Program-made: the position numbers and the translations under genes | The notes under the pieces: generated by a model | Databases searched by the model: none | Seen by the model: the letters and a program-made list of their open reading frames with translations, nothing else | What the model was told of the DNA's origin: nothing | Shown: positions 22,296 through 31,489 of the stretch, in pieces | Numbering within the stretch: the first letter of the stretch is position 1 | Layout of the letters: each line of letters opens with the position of its first letter | Source of the DNA: Septoria linicola | Taxonomy: Eukaryota; Ascomycota; Dothideomycetes; Mycosphaerellales; Mycosphaerellaceae | Length of the DNA: 64,000 nt | NCBI GenBank assembly: GCA_024114885.1 | Contig: CP099420.1 | Location: 1,364,001 to 1,428,000, forward strand | Reading direction: 5' to 3'

Positions 22296-23268
22296 AAGCG
22301 CGATGCATCACCTTGGATACTCACGGAGCTTAGAACGACTTACGAGCGGAGATACCCACTTACGTAGCTGACAGAAGCTACAAGCATTGATTGCCGTCAC
22401 GACCGGCCCATACTAGCTCGCTGGAGAGAGGCACGTCTCGCCTCGTGGGTAATTGCAACGAGCAGTCACTCACGCGTGTTCCACTGCTCGCGCCCATGGC
22501 CATGTCTCGTCGCTCCCGCGACTGCGCACAGCCTGCAACAAACGTATCTCCCTGGCCGAAACTGGTCCGCCTGCTACGCTTCCATGAGGAGGCGGTGGAC
22601 CCATGCGGCGGAAGCGGCACCCTTGATCATCTTACCATACCCGTTGTGTCGAAGTGATTAGTTTTGTCCTCGCTTGCAAGATGCCACGGGTAGCTGCTGC
22701 CACGCGAAGTGCAACCAGACGAGCCAAGACGGCAGGTTTCGAGGCCCTGAGAAATCCATCTCCCAGCCCCCGCCAAGATGCATTGCGGTGACGGTAAATC
22801 GTTCCCAGTGGTCACGTCGCAGGAAGCAAAGCGTTTGCCGGAGATCAGAGCTTTCCGTCAGTGGCTGTAATGGAAGTGACGCGACTATGGCTGTCTAAGC
22901 AGACGGACTCTGCTGCCTGAAAATGTCTCTTGCTCAAGCAAACTCTGACAAACTCTCTGGTGCTTAATAGTCGCAAGATCGTGCCCCTTCCTTCACACGT
23001 GTTCCAAGCACAACACCGTCGACCAGCGAAGTCCACTGCAAATTTTTCATCACAACCACGGCACTGTACTCTCTCTTCCGCACAAAATATTTGTACTCAA
23101 CTCGACTCGCGGAGCCTTTTCAAGCCAGAGTCGCTCGACAACCTGGGTCCTTTCTGCTCACCAAAGCTTGCAACACCGTAAGTGAACAACCCCTCCACAT
23201 TTCCACTGGACCCACGGCACGGTTGGTGACACCAAGATCCTCTTCGCTGACATCTTCAAGGCATCGCT
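22296..23268. other. Intergenic; contains a likely 5' UTR intron of the next gene
   Basis: No convincing coding region is seen on either strand. At 23,178-23,260 there is a candidate 83-nt intron (GTAAGT donor, GCTGAC branch, TTCAAG acceptor) ending eight bases before the ATG of the nucleotidyltransferase-like gene, so it probably lies in that 5' UTR. Confidence 0.5.
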
Positions 23269-24510
23269 ATGGCTTTGGACTACCTCTCTGCTCGCTTTCG
23301 CAATGTTCTCAAAGTTTCCGCGCCAGCACCCACAGCACTCAGTCAAGACGAGCCAGACGTGCTTGAGTATCTTCGTCCTTTCTTTTCTGATCCTAAAGCC
23401 CTCATGAACGGCATGGCAGCCTCCAACACTATTATTTCTGGCTCCCGTGCCCTTGAGTTCTTCAGACCTGGATCTTGCACTGTCGACTCGGATTGGGATT
23501 TCTATATCCCGAACAACAAGGATTGTGCCAAGGTCATGCTACTGGCTTTGGAAGAGAGCGGTGTCGAGTTCGAAGATGTGTTCGAGCCCTTGCGCCAATT
23601 ACTCGCATCGCCTACCGTGCGGACATTACATGTTAGCCGCCAATTCATCTACAGAGTGAACTGGTCCATGGAGCTCACCAAAGACGGCATACAAGGCGAA
23701 GCAAAGTTGAGGCAACTCGTTACAGATGCCTGCAAGGCGCCGGTGGTTGATGATGTCTTCTCGGATAGTCCTCCAGCTCCAGCTTATGTCAAAGTCGGAA
23801 ACTCGCAGCTCATTATCCACTCCAAGCCCCCGACCGATAGGTCGATCAAAATGCTCCATTGCGGCGACAACCAGTATGGCCAGAATATCAACATCATCAC
23901 TGGTCACACCACCCAAGATGGTCGGCACACCAAGGTTCAGCTCATTAGCTGTCACAGGCACTCGCCGATTGAGCTAGTCATGGCATTCTACGGTAGCCAC
24001 ATTCAATGCTTCATATCGGCATACGGAGCTGCCCATCTGTATCATCGTCTGACCATGTCCAACACCGCATATTACTGGGCCGAGAATATGTGCGCAAAAT
24101 ACAGGCCTGCTGCCCTCGCCGGCAAAGCCAAGTACGAGACACGAGGCTTCACTTTTGAACCTTACCCATCTACCACCAAGGGGGCCGTAATTCTGCGCGG
24201 GCTCGGTATCGAAGCGTACGATGGGGCAAAGGTCATCGTCTTCGACTTCCCGTTCAGTCTCGCCATTCGAGAGGACTTGCACGCCGTGCGGAAGCAAGCT
24301 TTCCAGTCTTTGAAGTGGCTCGAAACCGCACAAACCACCCGAGCTGTGCCGGATGCTAGAGTGAGGGTGGAGTGGCAGAAGTGGCTTGCGAAAGAGTCCA
24401 AGTCGCGCGACACGCGTCCACACGTCAATGCTCATTCAGACATACACACGTATGTAATGCTGCGCGGCATGGACGAGAAGCGCTTACGTGACAGAATGCT
24501 GCTTTTCTGA
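23269..24510 (+). CDS. Orphan fungal protein with nucleotidyltransferase-like signature
   Basis: Single exon, 413 residues, ATG at 23,269. Residues about 58-78 read ISGSRALEFFRPG followed by DSDWDFYI. This matches the nucleotidyltransferase-fold pattern: h-G-[GS], a helix, then D-h-[DE]-h, with the DxD metal-binding pair. A third acidic residue could not be placed. The second half contains VQLISCHRHSPIELVMAFYGSHIQCFISAYGAAH in overlapping blocks, a stretch I associate with a large, unnamed family of fungal paralogues. The C-terminus is basic. No named domain, signal peptide or membrane helix is evident. Substrate unknown; nucleotide transfer is inference from the motif only. Convergent with the PhoD gene. 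Confidence 0.75.
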   Translation: MALDYLSARFRNVLKVSAPAPTALSQDEPDVLEYLRPFFSDPKALMNGMAASNTIISGSRALEFFRPGSCTVDSDWDFYIPNNKDCAKVMLLALEESGVEFEDVFEPLRQLLASPTVRTLHVSRQFIYRVNWSMELTKDGIQGEAKLRQLVTDACKAPVVDDVFSDSPPAPAYVKVGNSQLIIHSKPPTDRSIKMLHCGDNQYGQNINIITGHTTQDGRHTKVQLISCHRHSPIELVMAFYGSHIQCFISAYGAAHLYHRLTMSNTAYYWAENMCAKYRPAALAGKAKYETRGFTFEPYPSTTKGAVILRGLGIEAYDGAKVIVFDFPFSLAIREDLHAVRKQAFQSLKWLETAQTTRAVPDARVRVEWQKWLAKESKSRDTRPHVNAHSDIHTYVMLRGMDEKRLRDRMLLF

Positions 24511-24995
24511 AATCAAGCTAGGGGCAAAGGCAGGCAGAGGAGCCGCAGGCATGGATCGGGCACGAAGCGGCGGGCTGTCAGCATCATGCATTGCTCGCTA
24601 AGCTTGGAAGCCAAAACATGACACACAGTGCAAGAAGTGGCTCTTGCGAGGAGGAGGTCACGATTGAATGCATGTCGCGTGAGAAACCAGGTGAATTGCG
24701 AGCCAGGACAATCTGAGCTGGGCACAGGAACATGGTCGTTTGTACAAGCAATTGACACTACCCACATGGAGCTCGCCACATGTATGAGTAGCATTTCTGG
24801 CCTGCCATCAAGCGTAGCAGAAGACGCTTCTCTAGGAAGAACAATAGCTTCGATACGTGCTATCATGAGACTGCAAGCTCGAACTTGGCTTCCATCTCGC
24901 AGCCTCGAGATGCTAGTCTGCAAAGTGGTCATTGCATCATATTCGGCCTACTTCCTCCAAATAACCAATTTATCACTGCCACGCGTCCCTGTTCC
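24511..24995. other. Short convergent intergenic region
   Basis: Space between the stop codons of two convergent genes. A 139-codon minus-strand frame (24,513-24,932) exists but has no recognisable features and looks like a chance frame over 3' UTRs. Confidence 0.5.
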
Positions 24996-27114
24996 TCAAC
25001 CCCAAATCGCGTCTTTACTCCTGCTGCCACCTCTCACATCCGGCGGAGATGTCAACGTATAGCTCCAACTCTCCACCCCATCCACAAACAACCTATACGT
25101 CAAAACGCTCTGATCCGACTTCTCCGGATTACTTATACTCACCGCACCAAACTTGCTATTCCCATCAGGCAGATACTTGATGCACACATCACTCACATAC
25201 TCTTCATCGGTCGAAGACTCCGCATACGTTCTGATGGGCAAATAAAACATATTCAGCGGGGAAACGCTGAATTCATGCACAGTGGCGCTGAGCGGCCAGC
25301 GTTTCGTACGGGTTTGCAGAGCGGCGCGTTGGTCGGGAGGCAGATGGGCAGCGTCGCGGGCGTAGTTCAGGGGGTTGGCGCCGAGGCCGATGTGGCCGAG
25401 GCCGAAGATTTCTTCTTTGCCGTTGGGAGGGGGAGGGAAGGCTGTGGCGGCGAATTCGTGGCGGTCGCCGGAGAGGATGATGACGCCGAGACCACCGCGG
25501 AGGCCGACGTCCCACATGGCTTCGAGGATGATTTGGCGCTCTCCGAGGTAGCCGCGCCAGGTATCTTCGGCGTTAGCCCACCAGTTCTTGGTGAAGGGGA
25601 CGGAGGTGACGACGATTTTCCAGCGGATGCCCGAAGGTTCTGGTTTGCGGAGCCAGGCGAGGAGGTCGGCGAGTTGTTGTTCTCCAAGCATGGATTTGGT
25701 CGGCTCGCCCGTGATTGGGTCTGAGCCGTTTGTCTTGTCGTTGGGAGTGCGGTAGCGGCGTGTGTCGAGCATGAAGAATGTGGCTGGACCTTGCGAGAAG
25801 GAGAAGTAGGTCTCACCGGCACGGTGTGCTGGAGGATTCGCAGCTACGTGGTAGTGTTCATAGGGATCGTTGGCGGCAGGAAATACGCCAGTCGTGTTAG
25901 CATCCCAATCATTTTTGATCTCGTGGTCATCGTATACGTGGATCCAGGGCAGCTCTTTTGACGCCGCAGGCCATTCCGGGCTGGAGTAAACTTGTCTGTA
26001 TTGTCGGCGGTAGTCCTCAAGCTTGTAGTCGGTCCCTCCCGGCACGTCGATGTAGATGAAATCTCCCAAGAAGAGCATGAATTGTGCCTTCAGTCCTCGA
26101 AGGCCATCTGCCAAGTACTGAAAACCAGGAGCTGATAGAGGATGATTGAATGGCGAGTATGGGAAGTTGAGCTTGATGCAGCTGGAGTGCACGAAGGTGA
26201 AGAGGTTCTGGTTCTCGGCTCTCGTAGAGATCTGCCCGACTTTCGGAGCGGTCGTGAAGAAGCCAGTATTGTTGTTCGACACGGACCATTGATAGCGAGT
26301 ATCAGGCACAAGTCCGGTCAAAGAAAATGTGCCCGTGAAGTCTGTCCTCTCGTCGAGCCAGTCGATCTGTCCTGCAGACTTCCAAGCTGTGTCTGGCTTC
26401 GATACATGCAAAGGTGCATCTGCATACCGATATGATCCAAATATGGGCAACTGATTGCCATTGGGCTCTCTGACAAGCACCTTGGCTGCAGTGTCCGAGA
26501 CGTAGCCAGTCCGAGCGAAAGAGAGGTCGTGGGCAGGATGCAAGTACCGAGCTCCATGAATCAGATGAATTGTGAACAGCAGCAGCAAAACATTGATCAA
26601 GAAAGTGATCAAGCTAAGCAATGTGCTTGACGGACTTGGCAAGCCTGTGAGCAGTGTTCGGATAGTCCTGGGCTCTTTCTCAACCAGATCAATCTCTTCT
26701 TCCACAACTAACTCTTCATCGGCAATCAACTCATTGCCGTCTACGTCCAGTACGATCTCCGGGGTCACAGGTCGTTCAGTCACGAAAATGTTGTCTGCAA
26801 TGACCTTCCACGGGCTGGTATGTGTGAAGACATACCAGAATGTCGTGACGTAGGTTGCAAAGGCGGTATATATCAATGGCGGGAAGTGCTGGAAGGTGTG
26901 AGTTCGGAGTGTGCGGTATCAATACTATCGAGGACAACGTACATGACCAGGAATCTATCATCAGTACTGTCAGCATATGTGCGTTGCTATGCTGCCCGGC
27001 GCATTGTTGACTGCTTACCCATCTCAAGAACACGAACGCGCTTAGCCGCAGAATGGTCGAGCTGGCTGCCGTCGCGGCCTTTGTCAGGTCGTGCGTCGTC
27101 CACGATGAGGCCAT
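24996..27114 (-). CDS. PhoD-like metallophosphatase, membrane-anchored, three exons with a 12-nt microexon
   Basis: Exons 27114-27019, 26954-26943 and 26888-24996 give 666 residues. Introns of 64 and 54 nt are GT-AG; the upstream one has a GCTGAC branch. The N-terminus holds one hydrophobic segment spanning the exon junctions (FLRW-IPGH-HFPPLIYTAF) and a second helix near 122-145. The catalytic part has the PhoD blocks HSSCIKL, FMLFLGDFIYID, YDDHEIKNDWD, MLDTRRYR, TSVPFTKNWW and ILSGDRHEF, with the metal-binding Asp and His residues in place. The fold hydrolyses phosphoesters. Membrane anchoring suggests a secretory-pathway or vacuolar location (inference). Skipping the microexon would also keep the frame. 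Confidence 0.87.
26943..26954 (-). other. 12-nt microexon (IPGH)
   Basis: Flanked by a TGATAG acceptor and a GTACGT donor. It encodes Ile-Pro-Gly-His in phase 0 and completes a smooth hydrophobic segment. Because it is a multiple of three, inclusion and skipping both leave the reading frame intact. Confidence 0.6.
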
Positions 27115-27931
27115 GGCGATATCGATACTATCAGGAGGGAGTCTACAAAGAGGAGGGCTCACACTGTGGCTCTCATTGTGCGACTGTCAACATCGTGCAA
27201 CTGATTCGCTGACAGCTTCTCACTGCAGAGGAACGTCATAGCAACGTCCATTCCTTGCTTGCTGTTACGGGACGGCTTGACTTCCATCCTACTGCCATCA
27301 GCAAAAAGTGACTTCGATGGCGCCGAATGGCACTCGATGCGATCGTAACGGTATGAAGACGTCTTTGGCCAATCGACATTGTCAGAGGTCGACGAGGTGA
27401 AGCTGATCACGTCGCCTCGGCGTTGCACCTTGGCGTGGCAGTCGGCCTCGCCTCACATCTTACAGTGATATTTTTGCAGACTCGTGGCTGCCTATCAACA
27501 CGCGAGCAGCAGGATCATCAGCGGCTACTGCGTTGTCATGGTGGTTCAGAGAATCTGACTGCCATTAACAAAACGATGAGCACTCGGCAGATGCAGCTTA
27601 TCAAGTTGACGACCAGGATCACATTTGTGACTGATCATCATGCATGTTCGCGGAGCGGTGACTGAAGCCATGCATCTCGATACTGCACGCAGAAAAGCAG
27701 GCTTATCATGCCGCAAGTATAGTGATCGGACAGCTGCATGGACATGGACTTCAGCATGCCGTTGCGGCGACTTGCAGTAGCTGGCTGTACCTGTCCCCCA
27801 CTGTCCACCGCATCGATGGCGAGCAAAGCACCTTTCCTGGAGCTAAGACACTGACCTACAAGTAGAGACGCTTTCGACATTCTGAACTCCTTCGCTCTGC
27901 CCCCAGTCAACGAAAGCACCGCGAGACAACC
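27115..27931. other. Divergent intergenic region
   Basis: About 0.8 kb between the PhoD and MYND gene starts. Only short frames without features are present. The stretch just before 27,932 is pyrimidine-rich with a good start context (CAACCATGGCC). Confidence 0.5.
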
Positions 27932-28675
27932 ATGGCCGGCCCAGCAGAGCTCAAGCATATGTTGAAGGACGATCGCACAGGTCTTACTGCCTTCTGGGCC
28001 GACTCAGTCGTCAGAGCACCAGGAAACCCAGCTTACGGACTTGTTGGACTCCCGGAAAAGTACCACAAGGGCCCAGACAAGTTCACCTGGCACGAGCTTC
28101 CACAACTTGCTCGACTTGGAATCAAAGACATACTCTACACTATTCCCAGCCACAGCCTGAACCCTGCATTCGGCGTCGGAGGACCAAACATCACACTGAA
28201 GCTCTTTACTATGGAGTATGATCCAGCCTCCGCCTCATTTGGCGAATCTGAAAAGTCAGTCCAAGGCGGTGTCATGTTCAAGTAGCGCAACGACAAGAAG
28301 ATGATGAAAAAGTGCGAGCTTGAGCCCACTGAGCTATTCGTCGAAGAACGCATCGCTGCTATCCGCGCCGCTCTCCCAGATCTTGAAGCCGCAAAGCGTG
28401 AGCATGAACAGATGACGCCAAAAGCACTCAAGAAGGTGTTCAAAGAGTACATTGCGGAGAATGCTACTCGGTACAAAGACAAGGGATGGGTGAAAGTTTC
28501 TTGCCCAGTTGTCCTTGAGCAAGCCGCGTGCGAGCAGTGTGGAGGCGAAGAGACAGCCGGCCCAGGTTCGGAAGCTACGCTGAAGAAGTGTGGCAAGTGC
28601 AAGAAAGTGCTGTATTGCAGCAAGGAGTGTCAGGCGTTTGATTGGAAGGCTCACAAGCCGTTCTGCAAAGTATAG
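27932..28675 (+). pseudogene. MYND zinc-finger protein gene with an in-frame TAG
   Basis: One frame of 248 codons from an ATG at 27,932, broken only by TAG at 28,283-28,285 (codon 118). Upstream of it lies a 117-residue domain (FWADSVVRAPGN, KFTWHELPQLARLGI). Downstream the frame continues as RNDKKMMKKCELEPTELF and ends in a complete MYND finger: CEQC, CGKC, YCSKECQ, DWKAHKPFC. MYND fingers mediate protein contacts. No frame-preserving intron of normal size can remove the TAG. CAG (Gln) to TAG is a CpA to TpA change. Possible readings are a recent nonsense allele, a sequencing error, readthrough or RNA recoding. A truncated N-terminal protein of 117 residues would be made otherwise. Confidence 0.75.
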
Positions 28676-28979
28676 CTGGGAACGATGAAGAAGACCTCCT
28701 GTGCATTTGAAGAGGGAATGGGTGGCTTGGGTCTCACGATGCTGGAGGAGAATAAATTTAGAACGTGCGAGGGATTGGGCGTTCCGAAAGACATGGCGTC
28801 AGAACGCGGTATCAACGCTAGTGCTGAGCGCAGTTGGGCTGATTTTGCTGAAACGTTTCGTGACCTGTAGCCGACATCATCGTTCAGGTCGAGCTCAATG
28901 AAATGTTGTCTCAAGTGCAGGTCAATTGAGTCTCAATGCTCATACTTCATACTTCGTTCTACATCTTGACTAGCTCGTT

Positions 28980-31061
28980 CTACTCCTGAAATTCCCTATC
29001 CACCTCTTCAAATCCATTCAAGAAACCCGTGAACATCAAGACACCAAGACCGGGATCCAAAGCCCCAGTTGTAGCCCGAATAGAATGCATGCTAAGCTGC
29101 GCAAGACCAGCATCAATGGCCCTCACACCCATCGCTGAGGACAACATAGGTCCAACAGTACCACCGGAGCGACTATCGTTCCTGATCTGGAACACTTGCA
29201 GTTGAGCTCCAACCTTGTCCGCGCAGCGCTTCAAGATCGTTGTCGAGACAGAGTCTGTAGTCATGTGGCCATTAGAATCTGCTGCGATGGCGACTCCAAC
29301 GTTGAGATGTGGGGCGTGGTTTGCAAGGTAGACTTCCGTGAAGTTCGGGTTCACGGCATGCGTGACGTCAGAAGATACCATGAATGAGTTGGCATATGTT
29401 CTGCCCATGAGGTCCGAGCCAGGTGTATGGCCTGCCAGAGCACCGACTGCACGCTCGAGTGTGATGGGGAGGAAGTTGCCCTTTGCGCCTTGTCGGAGGA
29501 GAGATCCAATCTCTTCATCATCGAACAGGCCAACCACTTTGATCAAAGAGCTGTGCTTGGTGTCACTGGCTTCGCTCTCGATCAGAGCTTGGAGGGCCGC
29601 CCACGAGCAGAGTTTGTCGTCGATACGGCCGGCGGAGATGAGTTCCTTGTTGAGACCGAGGACGGTCGCTGGCTGAACATCGAAGAGCTCGAGCTCCCAG
29701 TTGATGATGTTGTGAGTTTCGTTGCTGCTGAGTCCGAGTGCGCTGCCAATGGCCTTGACCAAAGCAGGGGGCTGAGTGTTGACAAAGCTCTTCAAGCCGT
29801 CTCTGCTGCGGAGGAGAGGCGGTGCCGCGAATGGGTCGACAGGAGCCAGTGGCGCCACAGCTCGCTCTTCAGCAGTGTCTAGACCAATGATTGGAACCAT
29901 CTGGGTCTCCTTGTTAAAGGGTCCTGCTGCAGGAGCGCCAAAGTGCTCGGCGAGTGATGGAATCTTGGCAATAGGCCAGTCGAGCTTGACGAGCTTGGTA
30001 ACGATCTTGTCACCTTCTTTGATGTGAACACGACCACCAACACCAAGATCGCGGTCCCACCATGTGCGTCCAAGTCCACCGGCATATGGCGCCACACCAA
30101 GCTGGAGATAGCCAGCCTTGTTAGGCACTTGGCTGACCGGCTTTAGCTTAGCCGTGAGAGCGTCAATATGCCCGGCCAGGATCGCTGCACCATTGCCAGG
30201 TTCATATTGAGCACCGACAACAAACGCGATCAATGAGGAACCATTGCGTTCCACGAAGTACTTGCCTGAAGACTCAATCTTCCAGGCATCACGCTCCGAA
30301 AGCTGTGTGAAACCTGCATCCTTGAGATCTTTCTTCATAGCATCGACAGCGTGGAAGACAGTTGGATTGTCGGTCAAGAAGTCACAAAACGGCTTGGTGT
30401 ATGCCGCAGCGTTCTCTCTCGTAGCTTGCTTGAAGCGTTGCTGTTCGTCTCGTGGCGCACCTCTCTCGCGGCTCGTAGAATCATACAGACTTGCTTGGAG
30501 TTCTGCCAGTGTAGCACATGGGTATTGATACTCTGCCTGTGCTTGTTGTGAGCCATCAGGGTCTATGCGCTGCTCTGCTCGAGCGAGTGCTAGACGCCGC
30601 TTGTTCTGCCGCTCGAGCGAAAACAGTTGTGCCAGGTAGGAATCGTGGCTCACAGCAGGATCTTCGTCCTGTGCTTGATGTGAACCATCAGAAGATGTGG
30701 GTGAGAGAGGGCTTTGCAGCTGTGCTCGAGCCTCTGCTAGGCGCTGCAGGTTCTGCCGCTCTAGCAACATCAGTTTCGCCTGGTAGGGCGGGGATTCCTG
30801 CTGCTGTATTTGCCTATCGAGCTCCCTCATGCGCGCGTGTAGCGTCTCGTCGGCCAGGTTCCGTACTTCAGACGTCTCAGCAGGCTGCACGAGATTCTGA
30901 ATCGAGGGCGAAGATCTCGCGGCCGTGGCGTTGGTAGAGGATGTCGTAGGCTCGACGTTCCATGCGCGTCTCTCTGTCTGGAAGCTCAGTCGAGGACGTT
31001 CGGCCGACATGTCGTCGATGCTGCCGCGTATTGACTGCATCGAGGCAATGTTGCGGACCAT
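28980..31061 (-). CDS. M18-family aspartyl aminopeptidase with long N-terminal extension
   Basis: Single exon, 693 residues. It is a zinc metallopeptidase that removes N-terminal (acidic) residues; relatives act in the cytosol or vacuole. The catalytic part begins near residue 224 (FLTDNPTVFHAVDAM). Metal and active-site blocks are AGHIDA (near 296), GRIDDK (near 479), DDEEIGS (near 514), SSDVTHAVNPN (near 565) and MHSIR (near 659). The usual AGHTDSP is AGHIDAL here. The first about 220 residues are extra: Ser/Gln-rich and coiled-coil-like, with an internal duplication of LERQN..RLA.ARA. Such an N-terminus could act as a propeptide or sorting signal, as in vacuolar Ape1, but that is inference. 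It is in tandem with the C2H2 gene. Confidence 0.9.
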   Translation of the reverse strand: MVRNIASMQSIRGSIDDMSAERPRLSFQTERRAWNVEPTTSSTNATAARSSPSIQNLVQPAETSEVRNLADETLHARMRELDRQIQQQESPPYQAKLMLLERQNLQRLAEARAQLQSPLSPTSSDGSHQAQDEDPAVSHDSYLAQLFSLERQNKRRLALARAEQRIDPDGSQQAQAEYQYPCATLAELQASLYDSTSRERGAPRDEQQRFKQATRENAAAYTKPFCDFLTDNPTVFHAVDAMKKDLKDAGFTQLSERDAWKIESSGKYFVERNGSSLIAFVVGAQYEPGNGAAILAGHIDALTAKLKPVSQVPNKAGYLQLGVAPYAGGLGRTWWDRDLGVGGRVHIKEGDKIVTKLVKLDWPIAKIPSLAEHFGAPAAGPFNKETQMVPIIGLDTAEERAVAPLAPVDPFAAPPLLRSRDGLKSFVNTQPPALVKAIGSALGLSSNETHNIINWELELFDVQPATVLGLNKELISAGRIDDKLCSWAALQALIESEASDTKHSSLIKVVGLFDDEEIGSLLRQGAKGNFLPITLERAVGALAGHTPGSDLMGRTYANSFMVSSDVTHAVNPNFTEVYLANHAPHLNVGVAIAADSNGHMTTDSVSTTILKRCADKVGAQLQVFQIRNDSRSGGTVGPMLSSAMGVRAIDAGLAQLSMHSIRATTGALDPGLGVLMFTGFLNGFEEVDREFQE

Positions 31062-31489
31062 GCTTTGTGAGAAATGTTCGAGAAGAGATCAAGTTCACAG
31101 ACAAGATCAAGTTCGAGGTTGGTGTGTAGGAGAGGTTGATGTCTTGTCTCGATGGCGTTGCTATGGCACGATTGAAGCTCAGCTGCTCATCAGAGTGGGT
31201 CATTGTGGCGCTGTGGCTGAAACAAAACTATATTGAGAAAGCTATGTACTAGGTTACAGCAGATGATCATGACTTTTATGCCACGTTCTGTCTGCGCTGT
31301 TCTTGGTCTATTCAATATCAGTATTATCTTGCGGAGTGCTCCCATTACCACCAAGTCCGTCCACTATATTACATACATCATACACTAATGCACATGATCT
31401 TCCTCCTGTTCTGCGGCCACAGCAACGACAATCTACAAGAAAGGACAAGGCACTCCTCAAATGGCCCTGATATCTCCAGGGGGCATGGC

